Notes under the pieces: model-generated
Told to the model about the DNA's origin: nothing
Seen by the model: the letters and a program-made list of their open reading frames with translations, nothing else
Database searches by the model: none
Position numbers and translations under genes: made by a program
Shown here: positions 7,620 to 14,132 of the stretch, one piece after another
How positions within the stretch are numbered: position 1 is the stretch's first letter
How the letters are laid out: each line of letters begins with the position of its first letter
From: Bacteroidia bacterium
Lineage (GTDB): Bacteria > Bacteroidota > Bacteroidia > Cytophagales > Cyclobacteriaceae
Assembly: GCA_025356795.1 (NCBI GenBank)
Contig: JANXRR010000320.1
Coordinates: forward strand, 1-14,132
Length of the DNA: 14,132 nucleotides
Reading direction: 5' to 3'

Positions 7620-10600
7620 TTAGAAGTTAAGATTGAAGCCAACCATGTAAATTCTCGCCTGTGGATAGGCACCGTAATCAATACCACCATCCAATGGCCC
7701 GCTAGAATTAAAGTCAGGATCAAAGCCTCTGTATTTTGTAAATGTTGCCAGGTTATTAGCGGCCACATAAAGCCGCACCTTCTGGGCTCGAATTCTTTTG
7801 ACGATGGAAGCAGGTAAAGAATACCCCAGTTGAATATTTTTTATTCGTAAGTATGAACCGTCTTCTATGAAGTAATTAGACAATTCATTATTGTGGTAGG
7901 CAACGTCATTGGCGCCAGTAGATAATCGAGGGTTTTCGTTGGTTGAGCCTGCGCCTGTCCATCGTGCGATGCGGTAAGACAACATATTGGCTAGTGGTTG
8001 TTGCCGCTCATAATTTCGTAGTAATTTATTGCCAATGGAAGCATACAAAGAAATAGAGAAATCAAAACCTTTAAAATTAGCACCTGCGTTTAGCCCAATC
8101 GTTGCAGCGGGAATTGCCGAGCCTAAAAAGGTCTTGTCAGAATTATCCCCGAAATTGATGCTCTTACTTCCATCTTGGTCAACATATCTGAGGTCACCGG
8201 GTTTGGCTCCCTCTTGCGACACTCCGCGATCGATAATTTCTTGAGTAGATTGATAAACACCATTCGTTTGCAGTCCAAAATAAGATCCAATAGGATGCCC
8301 CACTTGCATGCGAGTAGCATATCCACCCCCTACACCAAATTGGCCACCGGGTAGAAATTCTACGGGGATTTTAGTAACCTCATTTTTTATGGAGGTAGCA
8401 TTTAAATTAATGTTGTAAGAGAAATCAGAAGTTAGTTGGTTAGTATAAGTTATGCCGAGTTCTATTCCGGTGTTTTGCACATCGCCACCGTTAACTGTAG
8501 GAGGGTACACGCCTGGGCCATAAGCACCAACAATAGCAGAGATGTCGGGTGTGAATAGGAGGTCAGTCGTTTTTTTAACAAAAAAATCTGCCGTGATATC
8601 TACTTTTCCCTTCAAAACTGTTAAATCGACACCAATATTTGTTTGATAGTTGTTCTCCCACTTTAGGTATGGGTTGCCGAATTTTCCAATAGCAACTCCA
8701 TTTGTCAGTTGATTATTAAATGTATAAACCCCTTGGCCTCCAAGTGAAGCGCGATAGTCATAGATACCAATTCGATCATTTCCTGAAACACCATAGCTGG
8801 CTCTTACCTTTAAGAATTGAATTACTTTTGACTTGAAAAAAGGCTCTGCGGAAGTTATCCATGCGCCCGAAAAAGCAGGAAAATATCCAACTCTGAATTG
8901 AGGGCCAAACTTGCTCGAAATATCTCGTCTAACAAGTGCCGAAAACAAATATTTTGCCTGATAGCTATATTCACCGCGTATGAAAACAGATTGCAGTCGG
9001 CTGGAGTAGGCCACGGGATCGGCATAGGTTTTCTGTTGAAGACTTGTTCGGTCTGTTAAAGAGAGATCTGCAAACTCGAAAGAATTATAAGGAACATTAT
9101 AGCCTTTTCCCGCTATCCCTTTCCCGCTGTCTTCCGCTCGAGTTAATCCTAAAGTACCTTTGATTGCATGTTTATTAAACGTTTGATTGTAGTTCAAAAA
9201 CATCTCTAAGTTATAGCCAAAATAGGTTCGCTCGGCCTGCACAACGCTGTTTTGATTTAGCACTTTATTCTTAGCACCAAAGCCAATGTCAATGGAATCG
9301 GGTAGAAGATTCTCGTTGTTGGTTGTATTCTGAGCTTTGTTCAGTCCATAGTAAACAAGGGGGTAAAAATCTTTAGAGCTCACATGGGCGTAGCTGTAGC
9401 CCGCGCGTGCAGTTACCTCAAATCGGTCGTTGATCTTGTAGTTTAGTTCTTCCTTGCCAACCAATTTATTGGTGGTAGCTTTATTAAACGTGTTGGCGAT
9501 TTGTGCCAATGGGTTTATTATATCATGAAATTCCTCTAGGTAGGTATAAGTGCCATCAGGTTTATAGGGTGAGGCCGCGGGGGAAGCATTAATCGTGTTA
9601 TAAAGGACAGATCCAATACCGCCCTCCGCCAAGGCATTTCGAGATTCGTTGGTATAGAGTAAAATATTTTGAAGTTTTAGCTTCGGAGTAATGTCAGTTG
9701 AAAAGTTGACTCTGAAATTGTATCGTTTGTAAGATGCTTTGTCTCCTCCTACAATACCGATTTGAGATAGATACGACCCACCAATGGAGTAGCTACTTTT
9801 GTCTGACCCACCCGTTACCGTAAGGTTATAGTTCTGCATGGGCGATTTTTGAAAGATGGCATCTTGCCAATCGGTTCCTTTGCCGAGATCCGGATTATTG
9901 AATGGTGGAGTTTGACCACCGGCCGCGAACATTTCATTTTTTAAGATTGCGAATTGTCGGGCGTTGAGTAGATCCAACTTTTTGTTCGTTTCCTGCATAC
10001 CAACGTATCCGCTAAACTCTATTGAAGGCATGTCTTTGCGTTTACCTTGTTTAGTAGTTACAATAATAACCCCATTGCCAGCCAGCACTCCGTAAATACT
10101 GGCCGAGGCATCTTTCAAAACATTGATTGATTCTATATCTGATGGGTTCAGTGCATTAAGGCCCTCCACCGGGTAAATAATACCATCTACCACAATTAAT
10201 GGGTTGTTGTTGCCATTTGAGCCCAGACCTCTTATACGAATATTGGCGGCACCCCCGGGCGAAGCAGAGGCCGTTGAAATTTGTACGCCCGAAACTTGGC
10301 CTTGAAGTGCCTGATCCATTCTTACTGGATTTCTGGATATCAAATCTTTTCCGCTAACGCGCGCAATGGAACCTGATAACTCTTTAACCGAGGAAGTTCC
10401 ATACCCAATCACAACCACTTCTTCTAGTGATTTAACATCGGGCTCTAGCTTTACATTGAAATTTGTTTGAGTGCCAACGGGTTTAATTTGAGATATGTAC
10501 CCAACGAAGCTAAATGCCAGTTTAGCATCGGCAGCTACATCGGCAAGCGTAAACGCTCCTTCAACATCAGTAACCGCTCCTTGGCTTGTTCCAACTACAA

Positions 10601-10718
10601 TTACATTGACACCTGGAATGCCTTGATTATTTTCGTCAATAACTTTGCCTTTGATAATATTTTGACCAAAACTACAGGCAGATATCAGTAAGAAAACACT
10701 AAGTAAATTTAGCTTCAT
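7620..10718 (-). CDS. susC: SusC/RagA-family TonB-dependent outer-membrane glycan transporter
   Basis: A 1032-residue protein and the first gene of the minus-strand operon. The signal peptide is MKLNLLSVFLLISACSFG, with cleavage near 18-20. A carboxypeptidase-regulatory-like beta-sandwich covers about 22-94 (IKGKVIDENNQGIPGVNVIV, GAFTLADV, FSFVGY), followed by the conserved EEVVVIGYGT segment at 99-108 next to the plug. The plug is about 112-226, with ALQGQVSGVQI, IRIRGLGS, NPLIVVDGI and DIESINVLKDASASIYG. The rest is the beta-barrel, ending in an aromatic C-terminal strand (IYMVGFNLNF). The SusC plug end usually reads YG-x-R-A-A-N-G-V; here it is YGVLAGNGVI. By family knowledge it imports oligosaccharides into the periplasm using TonB/ExbBD energy, together with the SusD encoded 4 nt downstream. 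No N-terminal STN domain is seen, so no direct anti-sigma signalling is expected. Confidence 0.96.
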   Translation of the reverse strand: MKLNLLSVFLLISACSFGQNIIKGKVIDENNQGIPGVNVIVVGTSQGAVTDVEGAFTLADVAADAKLAFSFVGYISQIKPVGTQTNFNVKLEPDVKSLEEVVVIGYGTSSVKELSGSIARVSGKDLISRNPVRMDQALQGQVSGVQISTASASPGGAANIRIRGLGSNGNNNPLIVVDGIIYPVEGLNALNPSDIESINVLKDASASIYGVLAGNGVIIVTTKQGKRKDMPSIEFSGYVGMQETNKKLDLLNARQFAILKNEMFAAGGQTPPFNNPDLGKGTDWQDAIFQKSPMQNYNLTVTGGSDKSSYSIGGSYLSQIGIVGGDKASYKRYNFRVNFSTDITPKLKLQNILLYTNESRNALAEGGIGSVLYNTINASPAASPYKPDGTYTYLEEFHDIINPLAQIANTFNKATTNKLVGKEELNYKINDRFEVTARAGYSYAHVSSKDFYPLVYYGLNKAQNTTNNENLLPDSIDIGFGAKNKVLNQNSVVQAERTYFGYNLEMFLNYNQTFNKHAIKGTLGLTRAEDSGKGIAGKGYNVPYNSFEFADLSLTDRTSLQQKTYADPVAYSSRLQSVFIRGEYSYQAKYLFSALVRRDISSKFGPQFRVGYFPAFSGAWITSAEPFFKSKVIQFLKVRASYGVSGNDRIGIYDYRASLGGQGVYTFNNQLTNGVAIGKFGNPYLKWENNYQTNIGVDLTVLKGKVDITADFFVKKTTDLLFTPDISAIVGAYGPGVYPPTVNGGDVQNTGIELGITYTNQLTSDFSYNINLNATSIKNEVTKIPVEFLPGGQFGVGGGYATRMQVGHPIGSYFGLQTNGVYQSTQEIIDRGVSQEGAKPGDLRYVDQDGSKSINFGDNSDKTFLGSAIPAATIGLNAGANFKGFDFSISLYASIGNKLLRNYERQQPLANMLSYRIARWTGAGSTNENPRLSTGANDVAYHNNELSNYFIEDGSYLRIKNIQLGYSLPASIVKRIRAQKVRLYVAANNLATFTKYRGFDPDFNSSGPLDGGIDYGAYPQARIYMVGFNLNF

Positions 10719-10755
10719 AGATTTGATCTAGTTTTAAAACATCACTTTCAATATT

Positions 10756-10790
10756 CGTTTGCACTAATTACCTCAATGGAAACGATTGCA
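10756..10790. promoter_or_regulatory. Candidate operator: inverted repeat CGTTTGCA / TGGAAACG with a third half-site
   Basis: CGTTTGCA (10756-10763) and TGGAAACG (10777-10784) form an inverted repeat with one mismatch in eight and a centre-to-centre distance of 21 bp, about two helical turns. CGATTGCA (10783-10790) is a third copy, overlapping the second arm at its CG. The 14-mer TGGAAACGATTGCA (10777-10790) also fits the general pattern of LacI-family operators (TGnAAnCGnWnnCA). It lies about 40-70 bp upstream of the susC start codon. The sequence does not show which regulator would bind. Confidence 0.4.
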
Positions 10791-10813
10791 GACGGCACAA
10801 ATGTTCGCTTAAA

Positions 10814-10896
10814 TATTGATGGATTCTAAAATTTGACCTCATCAATACTACGTCAGGCGTATTAAATGGCTACATCATAATTACATCAATCTTGAT
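10814..10896. promoter_or_regulatory. Candidate activator site: TATTGATG / CATCAATA repeat cluster
   Basis: TATTGATG (10814-10821) and CATCAATA (10840-10847) are a perfect 8-bp inverted repeat with an 18-bp spacer. A third CATCAAT (10884-10890) lies exactly 44 bp from the second in the same orientation and overlaps a small palindrome, ATCAA-TC-TTGAT (10885-10896). The first pair is centred at about 10830, about 40 bp before the susC start predicted from the -7-like AACATTTG. That is a usual position for an activator. The divergent LuxR-type regulator is the natural candidate to bind it (inference). Confidence 0.4.
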
Positions 10897-10977
10897 TAAA
10901 TACTCATTTTTTAATTGATTTTATCAGTTTATGAGCTACTTTCAATGCAGAAAGTATTTTTTGTTAAGTTTATTATT

Positions 10978-13908
10978 ATGCACAGAAACAGGTTTAAAGC
11001 TTTTCGCTTAAGGATTGAAGTAACGGTCTTTATTTTTCTGCTATTTGGGCAAGTTTGTTCAGCGCAATCATCTTTTTCAGGGCTTCCTTTTGTGCGGAAT
11101 TTTAAAACAGAAGATTACAAAGCCGGCTTACAAAATTTTGCCATTACGCAGGATAGAAGAGGTATTATATATGTGGCCAATAACTATGGATTAGTTGAGT
11201 ACGATGGCGACAAATGGAAAACGTATGGTGTGGGAAACGGCACTAAAGTAAGAAGCACGGCAATTGACGAGCGAGGTAGAATCTATGTGGGTAGTCAGGG
11301 TGATTTTGGATACTTCTTTCCCGACAAAATTGGCCAACTCGTTTATACATCTCTGGCGGACAGCCTGAAAGCAGAAGAGCGCAATTTCGATGAGACCTGG
11401 AGCGTGTATGTAGATCATGAAAAGGTTTATTTCTGCACTTTTTCTAACCTGTATGTTTTTAATGGAAAGACTATTGAAGTAATAAAACCTGAAAACCCAA
11501 TTGACCTTTCGTTTTTAGTCAACCGACAATTAATCGTAAATCAAAGAACGGTCGGACTTTGCGTGCTAGAGAAAGGAAGACTTAAATCCATTCACGGTGC
11601 GGAGTACTTTAAAACATTAGACGTGTCGGGTGTATTGCTTCTTCAAGGCGATGATCTACTTATTTCAACCTCACAAGATGGAATTTTCAAGCTCAGTAAT
11701 GGAGTCGTAATGCCTTGGAATAGCCGCACTCAAGACTTATTTATTGAAGCTAATGTGAATTGTCTGATTCGATTGAGGAATGGGCGATTTGCCATAGGAA
11801 CGCAAAATAAAGGATTGATTATTCTCGATATTAATGGGAACGTGCTAGTAGAGCTAACACGCGACCGTGGCTTGCCGAACAGAACGGTTTTAAGTTTGTA
11901 TGAAGATGATCTTCAGCACCTGTGGGTTGGCCAGAATAGCGCACTCTCTTACGTTGAATTAGGTTCCCCATTCACATTTCTAAAAGAAGCAAGTGGGATA
12001 GCTGGTACGGGATATTCTGCCTACCTAGATGGTAGTAAACTATATTTAGGCACCAACACGGGTCTATTTCGAAAAGATATAACCGACTCGGGCTACTTCA
12101 AATTGATTAAGAATTCGATCGGACAAATCTATAGCATTGGTAGATACCAAGGCGAGTTGTTGATTTCTCACCAGCGTGGAGCAATGCACATGGACAATAA
12201 CCAAACGACACTTATTTCATCAATACCCGGCTCGTGGGCGTTTCTGCTCTTTAATGATAACCGAGAAAAAATATTGGAAGGAACTTATACAGGATTGCAG
12301 CTCTACAGCCTTACGAACGGCAGATGGACGCACGTATCGAAATTAAACCAATTTTCAGAATCATCGCGTGTGATGGCCGAAGGCGCTGACGGAGCCATAT
12401 GGGTGACCCACGGAAATAAGGGAGCTTTTCAAATTCAGTTGAATACTCAAAAAGACAGTATACTACGAGTGAATTTCTACGGGAGCAATAAGGGCTTTCC
12501 AACTAACCGATTAATCAATGTTTTCAAAGTAAGAGGCGAACTCGTATTTACTGGCGAAAATGGTATCTATAAATATGACAAAGGAACGGACCGCTTCGTG
12601 GTGGATGCTTTTTTCTCTGCAAAGATCGGGGCTGGGTCGCAGATTTGGTTTATACGCGAAGATGCCATCGGTAACATTTACTTTATCGGGCGAGAGCATT
12701 TGGGAGTTCTTAGAAAAAATTCTGTAGGCGAATATGTGCTGTACGAAAGCGAGTTTAATAAAATAAGGAAATACCTGAACGATGATCTCCAAAACATAAC
12801 TGTGTTAGCTAACAATGAAGTGTTGTTTGCTGCCAAAGAAGGATTTATACATTTTGACCCGACTCTGCCAACAAGCAACAGGCCGCTATTCAGCACCAGA
12901 ATTCGAGACGTGAGAACTTCCAAGAATAATGAAACAGTTCTCTTTGCAGGAACCTATTTGAAAAATGATTCTAGTTCGGATCGGCAACAGCCTGCGTACA
13001 AGCCGAATCTTCCGTATGAAGATAATTCTCTTGTTTTTTCATTTGCCTCTTCATTTTATGAAGGCGATGGCGATAACAAGTATCAATACTATTTAGAGAA
13101 CTTTGAAAAGGGGTGGTCGGAGTGGAGTCAAAAAACGCAAAAAGAATATACCAATCTCAAAGAAGGAAAATATAATTTTCATGTTCGAGCAAAAAATATC
13201 AATGGCGATGTCACCGATGATGCGACTTTTGAATTTAAGATTTTTCCACCTTGGTACAGATCGCAGTGGGCCTATGCTGCGTATAGCTTTTCCATTATTG
13301 GCTTTTTGGTTTTAGGGTTTAATTTATTAGATCGAAAATATAAAAGAGCGAAGCAGACGATGTTGGAAAAGCAAAATCAGGAATTGAGCGAAAAAGATGC
13401 TAAACTGGCAAGACTAAAAGTGCATTCGCAGGAAGAAATTAATCGACTGCAAAACGAAAAATTGGAAGCGGAGCTCAATCACATGAAAAATGAATTGGCA
13501 ACTGCCACCATGCATCTACTAAACAAAAATGAGTTTATTATTAGCGTAAAAACGGAAATCAATAAGTTGGCTAAAAAGGAAACCCAAGAGGAGATAAAAA
13601 CCCAATTGTCGGGTATATCAAAAGATATTGAGAATAATGTATCTGACGATAGCGATTGGGAGCACTTTCAATTTCATTTCGATCGCGTGCATGGCGATTT
13701 TAATAGTCGTTTGAAGAAAGTATTTCCAATGCTAAGTCCACAAGAAACAAAACTATGTGCTTATTTAAGAATGAATCTCTCTACTAAGGAAATTGCACAG
13801 CTGTTGAATATTTCAGTAAGAGGTGTTGAGATTAGCCGATATAGGCTTAGAAAGAAGATGAGGCTCGACCATGAAAAAAATCTGCTTGAATTTGTTTTAA
13901 ATTTCTAA
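10978..13908 (+). CDS. Membrane one-component regulator: propeller sensor, Y_Y_Y domain, TM, LuxR-type HTH
   Basis: From ATG 10978 the protein has 976 residues and a good signal peptide (MHRNRFKAFR..., cleavage after CSA at 29). Upstream starts exist (ATG 10945, TTG 10915) but push the signal inward. Order: periplasmic beta-propeller of Reg_prop type about 35-650 (LQNFAITQDRRGIIYVANN, TAIDERGRIYVGSQGDFGY, LSLYEDDLQHLWVGQNS), Y_Y_Y domain about 674-761 (NKYQYYLENFEKGWSEWS, YNFHVRAKN), one transmembrane helix about 764-785, cytoplasmic coiled coil about 787-865, and C-terminal LuxR-type HTH about 918-975 (LSPQETKLCAYL, STKEIAQLLNISVRGVEISRYRLRKKM). No histidine-kinase ATPase or receiver domain is present, so the signal must pass straight through the membrane. 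The layout resembles SusR-like PUL regulators. Being divergent from susC, it most likely senses glucan oligosaccharides and activates the operon (inference). Confidence 0.88.
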   Translation: MHRNRFKAFRLRIEVTVFIFLLFGQVCSAQSSFSGLPFVRNFKTEDYKAGLQNFAITQDRRGIIYVANNYGLVEYDGDKWKTYGVGNGTKVRSTAIDERGRIYVGSQGDFGYFFPDKIGQLVYTSLADSLKAEERNFDETWSVYVDHEKVYFCTFSNLYVFNGKTIEVIKPENPIDLSFLVNRQLIVNQRTVGLCVLEKGRLKSIHGAEYFKTLDVSGVLLLQGDDLLISTSQDGIFKLSNGVVMPWNSRTQDLFIEANVNCLIRLRNGRFAIGTQNKGLIILDINGNVLVELTRDRGLPNRTVLSLYEDDLQHLWVGQNSALSYVELGSPFTFLKEASGIAGTGYSAYLDGSKLYLGTNTGLFRKDITDSGYFKLIKNSIGQIYSIGRYQGELLISHQRGAMHMDNNQTTLISSIPGSWAFLLFNDNREKILEGTYTGLQLYSLTNGRWTHVSKLNQFSESSRVMAEGADGAIWVTHGNKGAFQIQLNTQKDSILRVNFYGSNKGFPTNRLINVFKVRGELVFTGENGIYKYDKGTDRFVVDAFFSAKIGAGSQIWFIREDAIGNIYFIGREHLGVLRKNSVGEYVLYESEFNKIRKYLNDDLQNITVLANNEVLFAAKEGFIHFDPTLPTSNRPLFSTRIRDVRTSKNNETVLFAGTYLKNDSSSDRQQPAYKPNLPYEDNSLVFSFASSFYEGDGDNKYQYYLENFEKGWSEWSQKTQKEYTNLKEGKYNFHVRAKNINGDVTDDATFEFKIFPPWYRSQWAYAAYSFSIIGFLVLGFNLLDRKYKRAKQTMLEKQNQELSEKDAKLARLKVHSQEEINRLQNEKLEAELNHMKNELATATMHLLNKNEFIISVKTEINKLAKKETQEEIKTQLSGISKDIENNVSDDSDWEHFQFHFDRVHGDFNSRLKKVFPMLSPQETKLCAYLRMNLSTKEIAQLLNISVRGVEISRYRLRKKMRLDHEKNLLEFVLNF

Positions 13909-13983
13909 TTCAAAACAAGGCACCGATTTTACTAAAAAGCCTCCTGTATTTTGTTTGAGCCTAACGTAAAATTTGGAGCCGCT

Positions 13984-13991
13984 TATCTTCG
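13984..13991 (+). promoter_or_regulatory. Possible -7 promoter element for the downstream gene
   Basis: TATCTTCG differs from the Bacteroidota -7 consensus TAnnTTTG at one fixed base and ends 37 nt before the ATG at 14029, a sensible leader length. A TTTG at 13954-13957 is about 26 nt upstream, wider than the usual spacing, so the -33 element is uncertain. The 120-nt gap between the regulator stop and this gene holds no gene and no strong hairpin-plus-T terminator. Confidence 0.35.
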
Positions 13992-14028
13992 CAAAATTCT
14001 TACATTGCAATCACCTAACTCTATTTCT

Positions 14029-14132
14029 ATGAAGATAACTTTTACTATTCTGGCTCTAGCTTTTTATTCTTTTTCTTTCGCTCAACCTTCTCTCGCAAAA
14101 ATTGAGAAACTCAAGGCCGAAGCTGCTGCCGA
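14029..14132 (+). CDS. Start of a secreted protein, possibly a peptidase-like amidohydrolase (truncated)
   Basis: Thirty-four complete codons from ATG 14029, open to the right edge. The N-terminus is a standard signal peptide (MKITFTILALAFYSFSFA, then QPS) without a lipobox cysteine, so export to the periplasm or beyond is expected. The mature start, IEKLKAEAAA, recalls from memory the beginning of exported M20-type amidohydrolases (AbgB-like) of Bacteroidota, but this is too short to assign. It has its own spacer and possible promoter, so it is probably not part of the glucan locus. Confidence 0.7.
   Translation, partial: MKITFTILALAFYSFSFAQPSLAKIEKLKAEAAA

Larger units (their letters stand above)
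10719..10977. promoter_or_regulatory. Divergent promoter region between susC operon and its regulator
   Basis: This 259-bp AT-rich gap holds no gene and should drive both directions. It contains two groups of short inverted or repeated elements, listed separately. On the minus strand, AACATTTG (10805-10798) matches the Bacteroidota -7 consensus TAnnTTTG at five of the six fixed positions. If used, susC would start near 10790 with a leader of about 70 nt. No convincing -33 element precedes it. No match good enough to name was found for the plus-strand regulator promoter. Confidence 0.5.

Noticed and set aside
7616..7768. A longer susD reading frame starting at 7768
   Set aside because: The extra 51 codons overlap the 3' end of susC and have no signal peptide; the ATG at 7615 starts a typical lipoprotein signal just after the susC stop.
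10849..10861. Small palindrome TACG-N5-CGTA in the divergent region
   Set aside because: Four-base arms are expected by chance in this length of DNA; kept out in favour of the stronger 8-bp repeats.
10915..10977. Upstream starts of the regulator (TTG 10915, ATG 10945)
   Set aside because: They would place up to 21 extra residues before a well-formed signal peptide; the ATG at 10978 fits better, though 10945 cannot be fully excluded.
13909..13960. Possible terminator after the regulator (AGGC...GCCT)
   Set aside because: The stem would be only about four base pairs with a loop of about 16 nt and no clean T-run after it.

Overview
The window looks like part of a Bacteroidota chromosome. Supporting signs are a SusC/SusD pair, Bacteroidota-type lipoprotein signals, AT-rich start regions without Shine-Dalgarno sequences, and a membrane regulator of the Reg_prop/Y_Y_Y/LuxR type. 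I would guess Cytophagales or a relative, but the sequence does not fix the order. The window reads as a polysaccharide utilization locus (PUL) for a beta-1,3-glucan (laminarin-like) or a mixed-linkage beta-1,3/1,4-glucan. The substrate is inferred from two GH16 enzymes with the laminarinase-type active-site signature E-I-D-x-M-E.

Layout: positions 1-10718 hold six genes, all on the minus strand, with gaps of 0 to about 37 nt, so they are very probably one operon read right to left. The order is susC (10718-7620), susD (7615-6140), a PKD-containing surface-glycan-binding-like lipoprotein (6138-4210), a PKD-GH16 lipoprotein (4199-3078), a minimal GH16 lipoprotein (3054-2272), and a secreted multi-module protein starting at 2240 that runs off the left edge. 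A divergent regulatory region (about 10719-10977) separates the operon from a plus-strand gene for a one-component membrane sensor/activator (10978-13908). A short spacer follows, then the first 34 codons of an unrelated-looking secreted protein (from 14029) that runs off the right edge.

How the genes would work together (inference from known PULs): the surface lipoproteins bind and cut the glucan, SusD hands oligosaccharides to the SusC TonB-dependent channel, and oligosaccharides in the periplasm are sensed by the propeller/Y_Y_Y domain of the divergent regulator. The regulator's cytoplasmic LuxR-type helix-turn-helix would then activate the operon. No exo-acting beta-glucosidase (GH3, GH17 or GH30) is visible; it may lie beyond the left edge.

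The least ordinary parts are the multi-module protein, built as A-B-A-C-C with a nearly identical 492-bp tandem repeat at the window edge; the reuse of the same beta-sandwich-like module in the binding lipoprotein; a duplicated FGVGP/NDEF domain in that lipoprotein; and two clusters of inverted-repeat elements in the divergent promoter region. No RNA genes, insertion sequences, CRISPR arrays or convincing terminators were seen.
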